Shown here in pieces: positions 1 through 10,340 of a DNA stretch of 64,000 nt (position 1 is its first letter; each line of letters opens with the position of its first letter). A program made the position numbers and the translations under genes. This stretch comes from an uncultured Pelagibacteraceae bacterium (GTDB lineage: Bacteria; Pseudomonadota; Alphaproteobacteria; Pelagibacterales; Pelagibacteraceae). The stretch spans positions 124,001-188,000 of the forward strand of contig CACILM010000001.1 in the NCBI GenBank assembly GCA_902587515.1. Direction: 5' to 3'. The notes under the pieces are model-generated. The model was not told the DNA's origin. It saw only the letters and a list, made by a program, of their open reading frames with translations, and searched no databases.

Positions 1-1
1 G

Positions 2-187
2 AACGATAAAAATTTAAGTGTTTCAAAAGTAAAAGAGGAAATAGGCGAATTAATAGAATCTGTGGAAAAAAATTCAAATAAGATACACGAGGCTGCCGAT
101 GTGATTTATCATTTGATGGTTTACTTAGAGGCCAATAATATAAAGATTGAAGATGTTATGAGTGAACTAAAGAAAAGACAGAAATGA
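2..187 (+). CDS. hisE: Phosphoribosyl-ATP pyrophosphatase, C-terminal part (truncated by window start)
   Basis: Manual translation of frame 2: NDKNLSVSKVKEEIGELIESVEKNSNKIHEAADVIYHLMVYLEANNIKIEDVMSELKKRQK*; the E-x-x-D-x-x-Y/F-H MazG/HisE-like pattern fits HisE. Stop overlaps the start of the next ORF. Confidence 0.8.
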   Translation, partial: NDKNLSVSKVKEEIGELIESVEKNSNKIHEAADVIYHLMVYLEANNIKIEDVMSELKKRQK

Positions 188-540
188 GTTACGATAAAAA
201 TAATATATTTGCTAAAATTCTTAGAGGAGAAATCCCGTGTAAAAAAGTTTACGAAAATGATCATGTTTTAGCTTTTCATGATATTAACCCCCAAAAGAAA
301 GTTCATGTTTTAGTTATTCCTAAAGGTGAATATGTAGATCTTAATGACTTCAACAGCAAAGCTTCAGATAAAGAGATTGTAGAATTAAACAGAGCGGTGA
401 CGCATGTCGCAAACTTAATGGGGGCAAAAGATAAAGGATTTCGAGCTTTAACTAATATTGGAAGTGATGGTGGACAGGAGGTGCCTCACTTACACTTCCA
501 TATATTTGCAGGCGAAAAGATCGGGAAGATGGTAAGTTGA
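184..540 (+). CDS. HIT family protein (histidine triad nucleotide-binding)
   Basis: ORF with FAKILRGEIPCKKVYEN...VPHLHFHIFAG (HxHxH triad). Confidence 0.9.
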   Translation: MSYDKNNIFAKILRGEIPCKKVYENDHVLAFHDINPQKKVHVLVIPKGEYVDLNDFNSKASDKEIVELNRAVTHVANLMGAKDKGFRALTNIGSDGGQEVPHLHFHIFAGEKIGKMVS

Positions 541-1046
541 TGGTTTCAAGAGTAAAAAGATATTTTTTAGAAATTAAAGATTTTTCAAAAACAGTTGACT
601 TGAATCTTCCAGAAAATTTCCAAATTATTTTGGATGATAAAGATAATTTCCACTTAAACAGATTTTTCTACAAACAAATAGGCGTAGATCACTATTGGAG
701 AGACAGATTACTTTGGTCTGAAAGTGAGTGGGTAAAGTATGTTACAAATAAAAATTTAGAAACGCATGTTCTTAAAAAAGGTGAAGATCTTGTAGGATAT
801 TACGAACAAGAGTATCATCCTGGATCTAATGAAGTAGAGCTTATCAATCTAGGAATACTAAAAGAATTTAGAGGTTTGAAATTAGGTTCGACTCTTGTAA
901 ATCATGCTATTGCAAGCGCATCAAGAAAAAATCCTGAAAGAATGTGGGTTCACACTTGTAGTTTAGACCATAAACACGCATTACAAAATTACAAATCCAA
1001 AGGTTTTGAAATTTTCAAAGAAGAAGAAATTGATTTTGTAGCTTAG
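537..1046 (+). CDS. GNAT family N-acetyltransferase
   Basis: ORF with LGILKEFRGLKLGSTLVNHAI...ALQNYKSKGFEIFKEE (acetyl-CoA binding pattern). Confidence 0.8.
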   Translation: MMVSRVKRYFLEIKDFSKTVDLNLPENFQIILDDKDNFHLNRFFYKQIGVDHYWRDRLLWSESEWVKYVTNKNLETHVLKKGEDLVGYYEQEYHPGSNEVELINLGILKEFRGLKLGSTLVNHAIASASRKNPERMWVHTCSLDHKHALQNYKSKGFEIFKEEEIDFVA

Positions 1047-1630
1047 TTTATTTCAGGTACTTTAAAGGTGCCTCTTTTATAAGAATCATTTTCAGCAATA
1101 ATGTTAAGGGAGAAATTTATATTATTGTTGTATTGATCTTTAATCTCCCATCCTTTCAAATCCAGTTTTTTTTTATCAAAAAAAATTGTAATTTCGTTAT
1201 CACCAAAATAAACAAGCTTAATTATTTGATCAGTTGATTCTAATTCACCTGATTGCACTATTTCTAAAAGTTTATCCTTATATAAAATATTTAAAAATGG
1301 AGATTTTGAAATAGGATAATGATAAGTTTTGTTATATCTTTTCTGGGTTATTGCTAATCTCTTATTATTAATAACTAATTCTTTTTCCTTGTCGTCAAAG
1401 TAATTACATTTCAATTTTCCTGGAAATTCTAAAAGACAGCTACCTTTTTCTGTTTTTTCATTAATTAATTGATTAAATGTAAATTCTAAAGAGTTTAATT
1501 TATTTAATTGAGCAATTATTTGATCTTTTTCATTAGCTAATAGACTTGTTGCTATTAATAGAAAAAAAGAGATTAAAAATGTTTTTTTAAAGAACTTCGC
1601 GTTTACCAACATGATTTGCCTTGCTAACAA
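1043..1630 (-). CDS. lolA: Outer-membrane lipoprotein carrier protein LolA-like
   Basis: Signal peptide followed by LNSLEFTFNQLINEKTEKGSCLLEFPGKLKCNYFDDKEKELVINNKRLAI; next to ftsK. True start may be the internal Met (MLVNAKFF). Confidence 0.75.
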   Translation of the reverse strand: MLARQIMLVNAKFFKKTFLISFFLLIATSLLANEKDQIIAQLNKLNSLEFTFNQLINEKTEKGSCLLEFPGKLKCNYFDDKEKELVINNKRLAITQKRYNKTYHYPISKSPFLNILYKDKLLEIVQSGELESTDQIIKLVYFGDNEITIFFDKKKLDLKGWEIKDQYNNNINFSLNIIAENDSYKRGTFKVPEIN

Positions 1631-3668
1631 TACCTTTTTCTTCCATCATATCAATAATTCTAGCAGCTCTATTGTATCCGATTTGCAACTTTCTCTGTAA
1701 AAAGCTTGTAGAGGCTTTTCCTTCTGCTTTAATAATTTCTACGGCTTGATTAAATAATTCATCTTCATCACCTTCATTTCCAGGAGTTAGTGAGCTTTCA
1801 GTTGTTACTTGGGAAGTAATTTCTTCCATATAATCTGGCTCTCCTTGTGCTCTTAACGAATTAGTAATTTTCTCAATTTCTTGTTCAGAAACATATGGAC
1901 CATGAATTCTAACTATTCTGTTTGCTGATGACATGAATAACATGTCTCCTTTTCCTAGTAATTGTTCGGCACCCTGCTCCCCTAAAATTGTCCTACTATC
2001 AATCTTGGAGCTTACTTGGAAAGATATTCTTGTAGGGAAATTAGCTTTTATTGTACCTGTTATTACATCAACACTTGGTCTTTGCGTAGCCATGATGATA
2101 TGAATTCCTGCAGCTCTTGCCATTTGTGATAATTTTTGAATGTAGTTTTCTATTTCTTTTCCAGCTACAAGCATTAAATCTGACATCTCATCAACTACTA
2201 CAACGATGTAAGGCATTTTAAGTTTATGCTTAGCGTTATAGCCATCAATGTTTCTTACTCCTACCTTGCTCATTAATTTATATCTGCTGTTCATTTCTTT
2301 TACCGTCCAAGATAAAGCTGATGTAGCTTTTTTAGCATCAGTAATAACTGGAGTTAATAAATGAGGTATTCCTTCGTAAGTAGATAGCTCTAACATTTTT
2401 GGATCAATTAAAATAAATTTACAAAGATCTGGACTTAGTTTGTAAAGCAGTGAAACGATTATAGTATTAATACAAACAGACTTTCCTGAACCAGTCGTAC
2501 CTGCAATTAAAAGATGAGGCATTGATGTTAAATCACCAACAATTGGCATTCCCGAAATACTTTTACCTAATGCTATCGGAAGTCTTACATCTTTCTTTTG
2601 AAATTTATCGTAAGAAATTATTTCTCTTAGTGATACGCCCTCCCTTTCCTCGTTTGGAATTTCAATTCCAACAGTGTTCTTTCCTGGAATGACCGAAACT
2701 CTTGTAGAAGTTGAACTTGTATTTCTTGCTAAATCTTCAGATAAATTAATAATTTTAGAAACTTTTACACCAGGTGCTGGTTCGAACTCATAAAGGCTTA
2801 CTACAGGGCCGTTATTAATTGTTTTAATTTTTCCATCTATACCAAAGTCCAATAATATTTTCTCCATAAATTCAGCATCAGGACGATTTTTATTTCCATC
2901 AGAACTAAGCTTAGATAAATTTTTTTCTAAATAATTTATATCTGGTAATTTATATTTATTTTTTGTAAAAGCTCGCTCTGTCTTAGAAATTGTGTCAGTG
3001 TCAAACGAAAAAGATTGCTGTGGTTTTTCTAAAGTCTGTGGCTGATCTTCAATATTAATTTTACTAAAATCTGGCTCAACATCTTCCAGAGGTTTTGTTC
3101 TAAAAAGCGAAATAGTCACTAAAAAAACTTTTTTATAATTAATATCAGCTGAAAATGAAAAAAAAATTATAGTCAACAAAAGTAGCCCATAAATTGAATA
3201 AGTATTATTTATCCACGGAGCCCAGGTATTAATAAAGTTATAAGTTATTTTACCAACAAAACCTGAATTACCATTATCAATTAACCAAAAGGAGTTATTG
3301 AATGTTAAATATATAAAAACTGTACCTACAGTTAAATATGCTGCTACTAAAAATAATTTTAAAATTATTCTTCTTAGTTCTTTCTTTATTATTAGATTTA
3401 ACCCCCAAAACAAAAAATTAAGTAATAATAAAAAAGAGGCTAAACCAAAACTTTGTAATAAAAAATCTGCAATGCTACTTCCATAAATCCCAAAAAAGTT
3501 CTGGATCTCGAAGCTCCTATCCCCGTAAATAAATGAAGGATCTTCAGGAGAATATGTTGTAAAAGCGATTGCAAGTGCGACACTTGATAAAACCAAGATT
3601 AAACCTAGTAATTCAAAGGTTCGCTTTTTTAAAAAATTTGTTACACTATCTAAAAAGTTTGTATTCAT
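1587..3668 (-). CDS. ftsK: DNA translocase FtsK
   Basis: N-terminal TM segments; Walker A LLIAGTTGSGKSVCINT; C-terminal gamma domain FLQRKLQIGYNRAARIIDMMEEKGIV. Confidence 0.95.
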   Translation of the reverse strand: MNTNFLDSVTNFLKKRTFELLGLILVLSSVALAIAFTTYSPEDPSFIYGDRSFEIQNFFGIYGSSIADFLLQSFGLASFLLLLNFLFWGLNLIIKKELRRIILKLFLVAAYLTVGTVFIYLTFNNSFWLIDNGNSGFVGKITYNFINTWAPWINNTYSIYGLLLLTIIFFSFSADINYKKVFLVTISLFRTKPLEDVEPDFSKINIEDQPQTLEKPQQSFSFDTDTISKTERAFTKNKYKLPDINYLEKNLSKLSSDGNKNRPDAEFMEKILLDFGIDGKIKTINNGPVVSLYEFEPAPGVKVSKIINLSEDLARNTSSTSTRVSVIPGKNTVGIEIPNEEREGVSLREIISYDKFQKKDVRLPIALGKSISGMPIVGDLTSMPHLLIAGTTGSGKSVCINTIIVSLLYKLSPDLCKFILIDPKMLELSTYEGIPHLLTPVITDAKKATSALSWTVKEMNSRYKLMSKVGVRNIDGYNAKHKLKMPYIVVVVDEMSDLMLVAGKEIENYIQKLSQMARAAGIHIIMATQRPSVDVITGTIKANFPTRISFQVSSKIDSRTILGEQGAEQLLGKGDMLFMSSANRIVRIHGPYVSEQEIEKITNSLRAQGEPDYMEEITSQVTTESSLTPGNEGDEDELFNQAVEIIKAEGKASTSFLQRKLQIGYNRAARIIDMMEEKGIVSKANHVGKREVL

Positions 3669-3723
3669 TACGAATCGATTACGTACTTTTTACCATTTTT
3701 ATGAAAGTGTTAAAAATTTTTAT

Positions 3724-4833
3724 ATGATAAAACAGAGAATATGCATTGTCGGTGACGGTCTTTCAGGCTTAATGACAGCTTTAGTTTTATCTAAAGTACC
3801 GGGTATCGAGGTAAATCTAATAGCTAAAAAAGGCACAAAAAACGCAGATAAAAGGACTACTGCTATTTCAGATACAAACTATAAGTTTATCAATCAAAAT
3901 ATTACAAATCTGGGACAAAAGTTTTTTTGGCCCTCAAAAAAAATTGAGCTTTTTTACGAAACCTCTAAAGAAAATATAAATTTTTTAAATCTAAACGAAG
4001 TTAACTCCAATCTTATGTACGTTTTCGAAAATGACAAAGTTAAAAGTTTATTGTTGAAAGAAATTTCAAAAAATAAAATAAAATTAATAAGAAAGGATGT
4101 AAAAAAATTAGATGAGTTAAAAAATTATGATTTAATTATCCTCTGTATAGGTGGACAATCTAAAATTTACACTAATATAACAAAAATAAGATCTATTAAG
4201 AAAGATTATAAAGAAATAGCTATTACAGGATATGTAAAACATAATTTTAAGAATCTCAATACAAGCCAATTCTTTTTAAAAGAAGGCCCATTGGCTATAC
4301 TTCCTTTTTCAAAAAATTATTTTTCTTTTGTTTGGAGTGTTAAAAAACATTTTTTCGAAAATAATTCAAAAAAAATTACAACTTTAGTTAAAAATAAAAT
4401 ACTAGAAATGTTGAAGAAAAAACAAGATATTACTATTAGTAATATTCAGTCTTATCCCATCTCTCTAAGTTTAAGACGACAATATCATCAAAAAAATATA
4501 TTAATTCTTGGTGAGGGTCTTCACACAATTCATCCTGTAGCTGGTCAGGGATTTAATCTAGTTCTTAGGGATATAAAAAAACTAAAAGAAATTATTAAAT
4601 ATTATGTGAGTTTAGGTATTTCTATTAAAAATAGTTATGCGTTAAATGATTTTTATAATAGCAGAAAACCCGAAAATACTATCATGAGTCTAGGCGTTGA
4701 TGCTACTCATAGTTTCTTTAAACAAAATAAATATTTAGATCCATTCAAAGAAATAATTGTAAAAAATATTAAGAACAACGAGGTATTAAAAAAATTCAGT
4801 AAAATAATCTCTAATCGAGGTTTATCATTATAA
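3724..4833 (+). CDS. UbiH/UbiF-family FAD-dependent ubiquinone hydroxylase
   Basis: IVGDGLSGLMTALVLSK (FAD GxGxxG) and LILGEGLHTIHPVAGQGFNLVLRDI (UbiH signature). Confidence 0.8.
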   Translation: MIKQRICIVGDGLSGLMTALVLSKVPGIEVNLIAKKGTKNADKRTTAISDTNYKFINQNITNLGQKFFWPSKKIELFYETSKENINFLNLNEVNSNLMYVFENDKVKSLLLKEISKNKIKLIRKDVKKLDELKNYDLIILCIGGQSKIYTNITKIRSIKKDYKEIAITGYVKHNFKNLNTSQFFLKEGPLAILPFSKNYFSFVWSVKKHFFENNSKKITTLVKNKILEMLKKKQDITISNIQSYPISLSLRRQYHQKNILILGEGLHTIHPVAGQGFNLVLRDIKKLKEIIKYYVSLGISIKNSYALNDFYNSRKPENTIMSLGVDATHSFFKQNKYLDPFKEIIVKNIKNNEVLKKFSKIISNRGLSL

Positions 4834-4837
4834 CTCA

Positions 4838-6166
4838 ATGAACATTTATGCTTTATCTTCGGGTAGAGGACCCTCTGGAATAGCTATCGTTAGAATATCA
4901 GGCAGTGAAACACTTAAGATTTGCCAAAATTTGACGAAGTCTAAAAATATCAAGTCAAATGAAGTAAATTTTTGTAAATTTTATGACCCTAAAAACGATA
5001 ATGTAATAGACCCAGAAGCTCTATTATTGTGGTTTCCCGGGCCAAACAGCTATACCGGAGAAGATCTTGCAGAATTGCAAATTCATGGAAGTAACGCAGT
5101 TATAAACTGTTTATTGAGAGTTTTATCCGAGCAAAAAAACTGCAGACTAGCTGAACCAGGTGAGTTTACTAAAATTGCTTTTCAAAATGATAAAATTGAT
5201 TTGTTAAAAGCAGAAAGCATAGGGGATCTTATCCATTCTGAAACAGAACTACAAAGACAACAAGCAGTTCAATTAGTTCAGGGGAACGCATCAAATTATT
5301 ATAATAATCTTAGAGAAAAAATAATAAAATCTCTTGCTTTTATAGAGGCAAAAATTGATTTTGCAGAGGAAGATCTTCCAGAAAAAATACTAAAAGATGC
5401 ACACAAATCAATTAAAGAAATTCATTCAGAAATTACTAAAATTATTGAGGATAATAAAGTTGGAGAAAAAATTAGAGATGGTTTTAGAGTTTTAATTACA
5501 GGAGAAGTTAATGCAGGTAAATCATCATTATTAAATTTACTTTCAAAAAGAGAAGTAGCAATTGTTTCAGATGAAGCTGGCACAACAAGAGATGTTATAG
5601 AAACCTACTTAAATTTAGATGGATATCCTGTTCTTCTAGCCGACACTGCAGGTATAAGAGAAGCTAAAAACGAAGTTGAAAAAAAAGGTATTTCTTTAGC
5701 TTTAGGCAAATCAAAAGAAGCAGATTTAAATATAGTAGTCATCGATAATTCATCAAAAAAAATTAATAAAGCAATACAGAATATGATTAATAAAGATACT
5801 ATAATTCTCTTAAATAAATCAGATGTTTCTGAAAAGCAAAATCATAAATTTAATGTTGATACCGTTTTAGCTTCAGTAAAAAATAATAAAAATATAGATA
5901 AATTAATTAATTTGGTTAAAGCTAAGTTAAGTAAAAAATTTTCATCAAATAATAGCGCTTTAATTACTAGAGAAAGACACAGAGTTAAACTTAATGATTG
6001 TTTAAATGAAATTGATAAGTTTCTCAAAAAAAAACAACACAAAGACCTCGAATTAGCAGCTGAAGACTTAAGAATGGCCACTCGACATCTAGGTGGCATT
6101 GTAGGTAAGGTAGATGTTGAAGAAATACTTGGATCTATATTTAAAGACTTCTGCATCGGTAAATAA
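4838..6166 (+). CDS. mnmE: tRNA uridine-5-carboxymethylaminomethyl(34) synthesis GTPase MnmE
   Basis: GEVNAGKSSLLN G1 motif, DEAGTTRD, C-terminal FCIGK*. Confidence 0.97.
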   Translation: MNIYALSSGRGPSGIAIVRISGSETLKICQNLTKSKNIKSNEVNFCKFYDPKNDNVIDPEALLLWFPGPNSYTGEDLAELQIHGSNAVINCLLRVLSEQKNCRLAEPGEFTKIAFQNDKIDLLKAESIGDLIHSETELQRQQAVQLVQGNASNYYNNLREKIIKSLAFIEAKIDFAEEDLPEKILKDAHKSIKEIHSEITKIIEDNKVGEKIRDGFRVLITGEVNAGKSSLLNLLSKREVAIVSDEAGTTRDVIETYLNLDGYPVLLADTAGIREAKNEVEKKGISLALGKSKEADLNIVVIDNSSKKINKAIQNMINKDTIILLNKSDVSEKQNHKFNVDTVLASVKNNKNIDKLINLVKAKLSKKFSSNNSALITRERHRVKLNDCLNEIDKFLKKKQHKDLELAAEDLRMATRHLGGIVGKVDVEEILGSIFKDFCIGK

Positions 6167-6208
6167 AATACTTCTTGTATTCTTAATTTAGACGTTTACA
6201 TTCACAGC

Positions 6209-8077
6209 ATGATAAAACAAAGCTATGATGTAGTAGTTATAGGTGGAGGACACGCCGGATGTGAAGCAGCAGCAGCTTCTGCTAGAATGGGTGTAAATAC
6301 TGCTCTTTTTACCCATAAAATCGAGACTATTGGTGAAATGTCGTGTAATCCCGCTATAGGAGGACTTGGAAAAGGGCATCTTGTGAGAGAAATCGATGCT
6401 TTAGATGGCGTAATGGGTGTTGTAGCTGATAAATCAGGTATTCAATTTAGATTATTAAATAGAAGTCGTGGACCAGCAGTACAAGGACCAAGGACTCAAT
6501 CAGACAGAGCTCTTTACAAAGAGCATATGCAAAAGATTTTACTAAATTATGAAAATTTAGAGGTCGTAGCCGACCCAGTAATAAAATTCTTATTTGATGA
6601 CAATAAAGTTATAGGATTCGTTTGTCAGAGCGGTAAAGAAATAAGAACTAAAGAGTTAATACTAACTACGGGAACTTTTTTGAATGGTTTAATACATATA
6701 GGTGAAACACAGATACCAGCTGGCCGTTATGATGAAAAACCATCTACCGGTTTGAGCGAACAACTAGCAAAATTTAAAATGCAAATTGGAAGATTAAAAA
6801 CTGGAACACCTCCTAGATTAGATGGTGATACAATTAATTTTGATGACTTAGAAATGCAGCCTGCTGATGACGATCATTATTATTTCTCTTTCTTGACGAA
6901 CAAGATCGACAATAAACAGATTAAATGTGGGATGACTTACACAAATAATGACGTTCATAAAATTATTAGTGAAAACATTTCAAGAAGCGCGATGTATTCA
7001 GGAAACATAAGAGGAGTTGGGCCTAGGTATTGTCCATCTATAGAGGATAAAATTGTTAAGTTTAAGGAAAAGGAAAAGCACCAAATATTTTTAGAACCAG
7101 AGGGATTAAAGGACAATACTATTTACCCAAATGGCATATCAACCTCCCTTCCAGAGGAGATTCAGCTTAAAATATTAAGTAAAATCAAGGGTTTAGAGCA
7201 TGTTAAGATGAAGAGGGCTGGATACGCAATAGAGTATGATTATGTGGATCCAAGGGAGTTAAAAGCAACCTTAGAAACCAAAAAAATTAATTCTTTATTT
7301 CTTGCTGGACAAATTAATGGAACTACAGGGTATGAAGAAGCTGCAGCTCAAGGTTTGATAGCAGGGATTAATGCTGCTTTAAAAATTCAAAATCAAGAGG
7401 TGTTTATTTTAGATCGATCAACTTCTTATATTGGTGTTATGATCGACGACCTTATTACTAAAGGAGTTACAGAACCGTATAGAATGTTTACATCTAGAGC
7501 CGAATACAGACTAACTTTAAGAGCCGATAATGCCGATCAAAGACTAACAGACTTTGGAGTAAATTTAAATTTAGTGAAGTCTGAAAGAAAAAAAATATTT
7601 AACGAAAAGAAAAAAAATATTTTGGCTCTTAATTCAATTTTAAAAAATAATTATTTATCACCTAATCAAGCTAAGAAATATGATATTAAAATCGCTATGG
7701 ATGGAGTAAAAAGATCTTGTTTAGAGATTATGGGCCAGCGAAAAGTAAATATGGCAAAAATAAGGCAAGTCTTTCCTGATATTCCTATTTTTCCAATACC
7801 TATTGAAAATCAAGTTGTAACAGATGCTCATTACATGGGTTACCTTGATAGACAAGATAAAGATATAGAGTCTTTTAAGAAAGATGAGTCCGTTATCATA
7901 CCTGATAGTTTAGATTATAAAAAACTGAGCGGTCTATCCAATGAGATAAAGAGTAAGCTGCTGAAGGTAAAGCCTAAAACGCTTGGTCAAGCTATTCGTA
8001 TTGACGGTGTTACGCCAGCAGCTATAATTATTCTTCTTTCACACATCAAAAAACTTAGATATAAAGCCACTGCTTAA
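6209..8077 (+). CDS. mnmG: tRNA modification enzyme MnmG (GidA)
   Basis: [59 protein letters not shown]. Confidence 0.97.
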   Translation: MIKQSYDVVVIGGGHAGCEAAAASARMGVNTALFTHKIETIGEMSCNPAIGGLGKGHLVREIDALDGVMGVVADKSGIQFRLLNRSRGPAVQGPRTQSDRALYKEHMQKILLNYENLEVVADPVIKFLFDDNKVIGFVCQSGKEIRTKELILTTGTFLNGLIHIGETQIPAGRYDEKPSTGLSEQLAKFKMQIGRLKTGTPPRLDGDTINFDDLEMQPADDDHYYFSFLTNKIDNKQIKCGMTYTNNDVHKIISENISRSAMYSGNIRGVGPRYCPSIEDKIVKFKEKEKHQIFLEPEGLKDNTIYPNGISTSLPEEIQLKILSKIKGLEHVKMKRAGYAIEYDYVDPRELKATLETKKINSLFLAGQINGTTGYEEAAAQGLIAGINAALKIQNQEVFILDRSTSYIGVMIDDLITKGVTEPYRMFTSRAEYRLTLRADNADQRLTDFGVNLNLVKSERKKIFNEKKKNILALNSILKNNYLSPNQAKKYDIKIAMDGVKRSCLEIMGQRKVNMAKIRQVFPDIPIFPIPIENQVVTDAHYMGYLDRQDKDIESFKKDESVIIPDSLDYKKLSGLSNEIKSKLLKVKPKTLGQAIRIDGVTPAAIIILLSHIKKLRYKATA

Positions 8078-8691
8078 TGCAGCAGCTTGAAGTCATAAAT
8101 ATTCTTAAAAACAGTCTTAATTTTAGCGATCATTCAATTGAAAAGCTTAAAAAGTTCACTAATCTAGTTTTAAAAGAAAATAAAAATTATAATTTAATTG
8201 CTAAAAGCACAGAAAATCAAATTTGGCATAGACATATACTTGATTCAGCTCAATTGGTTAAGTTTATTGATTTTAATCTCAATTCCGTGTCTGATCTTGG
8301 CACTGGCGCAGGATTTCCGGGCCTCGTAGTAGAAATTTTCAATAAAAATAAGGCTTTTCACGTGAAATTATATGAAAAATCACCAGTAAAAAGAAGGTTC
8401 TTAACGGGTGTAATTAAAGAATTGAGTTTAAATGCAGAGGTTTTAGGAGATGTCAGAGATGAAGTTATAGATTCTGAGATTATAATGTGCAGGGCTTTCA
8501 AAAAATTAGAGTCAATAATACAAGTTTCACGTGAAATTGCCAAAAAGCCACATAAATTAATGATTCTAAAAGGTCAAAATGCACAGAAAGAAATAAAAAA
8601 TTCTTTTAAAACAAAAAAATACCCTTATAAATTAGAAAGCAGCATGACAAATAAAGATTCAAAAATAATTTTGATGGAGATTAACAAGTAA
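8077..8691 (+). CDS. rsmG: 16S rRNA (guanine527-N7)-methyltransferase RsmG (GidB)
   Basis: NLIAKSTENQIWHRHILDSAQL, SDLGTGAGFPG; gene order mnmG-rsmG-parAB. Confidence 0.95.
   Translation: MQQLEVINILKNSLNFSDHSIEKLKKFTNLVLKENKNYNLIAKSTENQIWHRHILDSAQLVKFIDFNLNSVSDLGTGAGFPGLVVEIFNKNKAFHVKLYEKSPVKRRFLTGVIKELSLNAEVLGDVRDEVIDSEIIMCRAFKKLESIIQVSREIAKKPHKLMILKGQNAQKEIKNSFKTKKYPYKLESSMTNKDSKIILMEINK
8354..8369. promoter_or_regulatory. parS-like centromere site (copy 1)
   Basis: CTTTTCACGTGAAATT contains the palindrome TTTCACGTGAAA; 12/16 to canonical TGTTTCACGTGAAACA; lies about 320 bp upstream of parA inside rsmG. Confidence 0.65.
8523..8538. promoter_or_regulatory. parS-like centromere site (copy 2)
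   Basis: AGTTTCACGTGAAATT, 13/16 to canonical TGTTTCACGTGAAACA; 169 bp from copy 1, about 155 bp upstream of parA. Confidence 0.7.
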
Positions 8692-9489
8692 ATGTCATCA
8701 CCTATAACTCTAGCGATCATTAATCAGAAAGGTGGCGTAGGAAAAACGACTACCGTTATAAACTTAGCTGCCTCACTGTCCATTATGGGTCAAAATAATT
8801 TAGTTATTGATTTGGATCCACAAGGCAATGCAACAACTGGGCTAGGTAAAAACAATAATGATGAAGATAAAAATGTTTACAATCTTTTAATTAAAAAAAC
8901 TAATATTGAAAATATAATTCAGAAAACTGATATTAAAAATCTAGATTTAATAGGCTCTCATGTAAATCTTTCTGGTCTTGAAGTAGAAACAGCAAATGAC
9001 TCTAACAGAGCATTTGTATTGAGAGAAATTTTAAAATCAAAGAAAGAGGGTCTATTAAAAAAATACGATAATATATTTATAGACTGCCCTCCGTCTCTAA
9101 GTCTGCTTACTATAATGGCATTAGTTGCTTCAGATGAATTACTAGTACCGCTTCAAACAGAATTCTTTGCATTGGAGGGCATCACTCAACTTGTAAAAAC
9201 AATAGATCGAATTAAAGAAAATCTAAATCCTAGCCTTAAGATTAGAGGTATTTTGCTGACAATGTTTGATAAAAGAAACAAACTTTCTTCTGAGGTTGAC
9301 AGAGAGGCAAGAAATTATTTTAAAGAAAAAGTTTACCAGACTGTAATTCAAAGAAACGTACGTCTATCGGAAGCACCCTCACATGGATTACCTTGTGTAG
9401 TATATGATAAAAATTGCATTGGAAGTAAATCTTATTTTAAACTTGCCGAAGAATTTTTAAAAAAAAATCAAATTGAAAGCGCTGCATGA
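8692..9489 (+). CDS. parA: Chromosome partitioning ATPase ParA
   Basis: NQKGGVGKTTTVINLA deviant Walker A. Confidence 0.96.
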   Translation: MSSPITLAIINQKGGVGKTTTVINLAASLSIMGQNNLVIDLDPQGNATTGLGKNNNDEDKNVYNLLIKKTNIENIIQKTDIKNLDLIGSHVNLSGLEVETANDSNRAFVLREILKSKKEGLLKKYDNIFIDCPPSLSLLTIMALVASDELLVPLQTEFFALEGITQLVKTIDRIKENLNPSLKIRGILLTMFDKRNKLSSEVDREARNYFKEKVYQTVIQRNVRLSEAPSHGLPCVVYDKNCIGSKSYFKLAEEFLKKNQIESAA

Positions 9490-10340
9490 ATGCTGGAAAA
9501 AAGAGAGGTTTAGGTAGAGGACTATCTGCTCTATTCGGAGATACAGCTCCTAAGGAAAAAACGCCTGTAACAAATCAAAATAATATGGCTGCCATCGCCG
9601 ATTTAACACGTAACCCATATCAACCTAGACAAAATTTTAAAGAGGAAAAACTTGAAGAATTAGCTAATTCTATAAGAAAAAACGGGATTATACAGCCAAT
9701 AGCAGTAAGACCAAGTAAATCCAGCCTTGGAAAATACGAAATAGTAGCAGGTGAGAGAAGATGGCTCGCAGCCCAAAGAGCAGGCTTACATGAAATCCCA
9801 ATTACGATACTGGATTTATCAGATGTTGAGTCTTTAGAAGTTGCAATTGTTGAGAATATCCAAAGAGATGATTTAAACCCGATTGAAGAAGCAAAGGGAT
9901 ATAAAAGATTAAATGAAGAATTTAAATATGATCACGAGAGTATCTCAAAATTAATGTCAAAAAGTAGAAGTCATATAAGCAATACTTTAAGACTTTTAAC
10001 TCTTCCAAGTGATGTAATTTCGATGCTTGAAGAAGGTTCTTTAACGTCCGGTCAAGCTAGACCATTAATTGGAATATCAAATGCTTCATCTATCGCCGAG
10101 GAAATAGTTTCTAAAAATTATAGTGCTAGAAAAGTTGAGTATCTTGTTAGAACTAAAAAGGGTGGCAAAATTGTAAAAAAAATAGATTCAAATATTTTAA
10201 AAACTCAGGAAAGATTGCAAAAAATTCTTGGCCTGAAAGTAAATATCACTAACAAAAAAAATAATTCAGGAAAGATTTCTATTGAATATAAAGATTTAGA
10301 CCAGTTCGAGTTAATTTCTGATTTACTTACGAAGCATTAG
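9486..10340 (+). CDS. parB: Chromosome partitioning protein ParB
   Basis: KKRGLGRGLSALFG, NPYQPRQNF, GERRWLAAQRAGL, EVAIVENIQRDDLNPIEEA. Confidence 0.96.
   Translation: MNAGKKRGLGRGLSALFGDTAPKEKTPVTNQNNMAAIADLTRNPYQPRQNFKEEKLEELANSIRKNGIIQPIAVRPSKSSLGKYEIVAGERRWLAAQRAGLHEIPITILDLSDVESLEVAIVENIQRDDLNPIEEAKGYKRLNEEFKYDHESISKLMSKSRSHISNTLRLLTLPSDVISMLEEGSLTSGQARPLIGISNASSIAEEIVSKNYSARKVEYLVRTKKGGKIVKKIDSNILKTQERLQKILGLKVNITNKKNNSGKISIEYKDLDQFELISDLLTKH

Noticed and set aside
3298-3486. 62-aa + strand ORF inside ftsK
   Set aside because: Antisense to a clear FtsK coding region; low-complexity K/N-rich shadow ORF.
5842-6379. Minus-strand ORFs (104 and 63 aa) antisense to mnmE/mnmG
   Set aside because: Shadow ORFs opposite well-conserved genes; no recognisable motifs.
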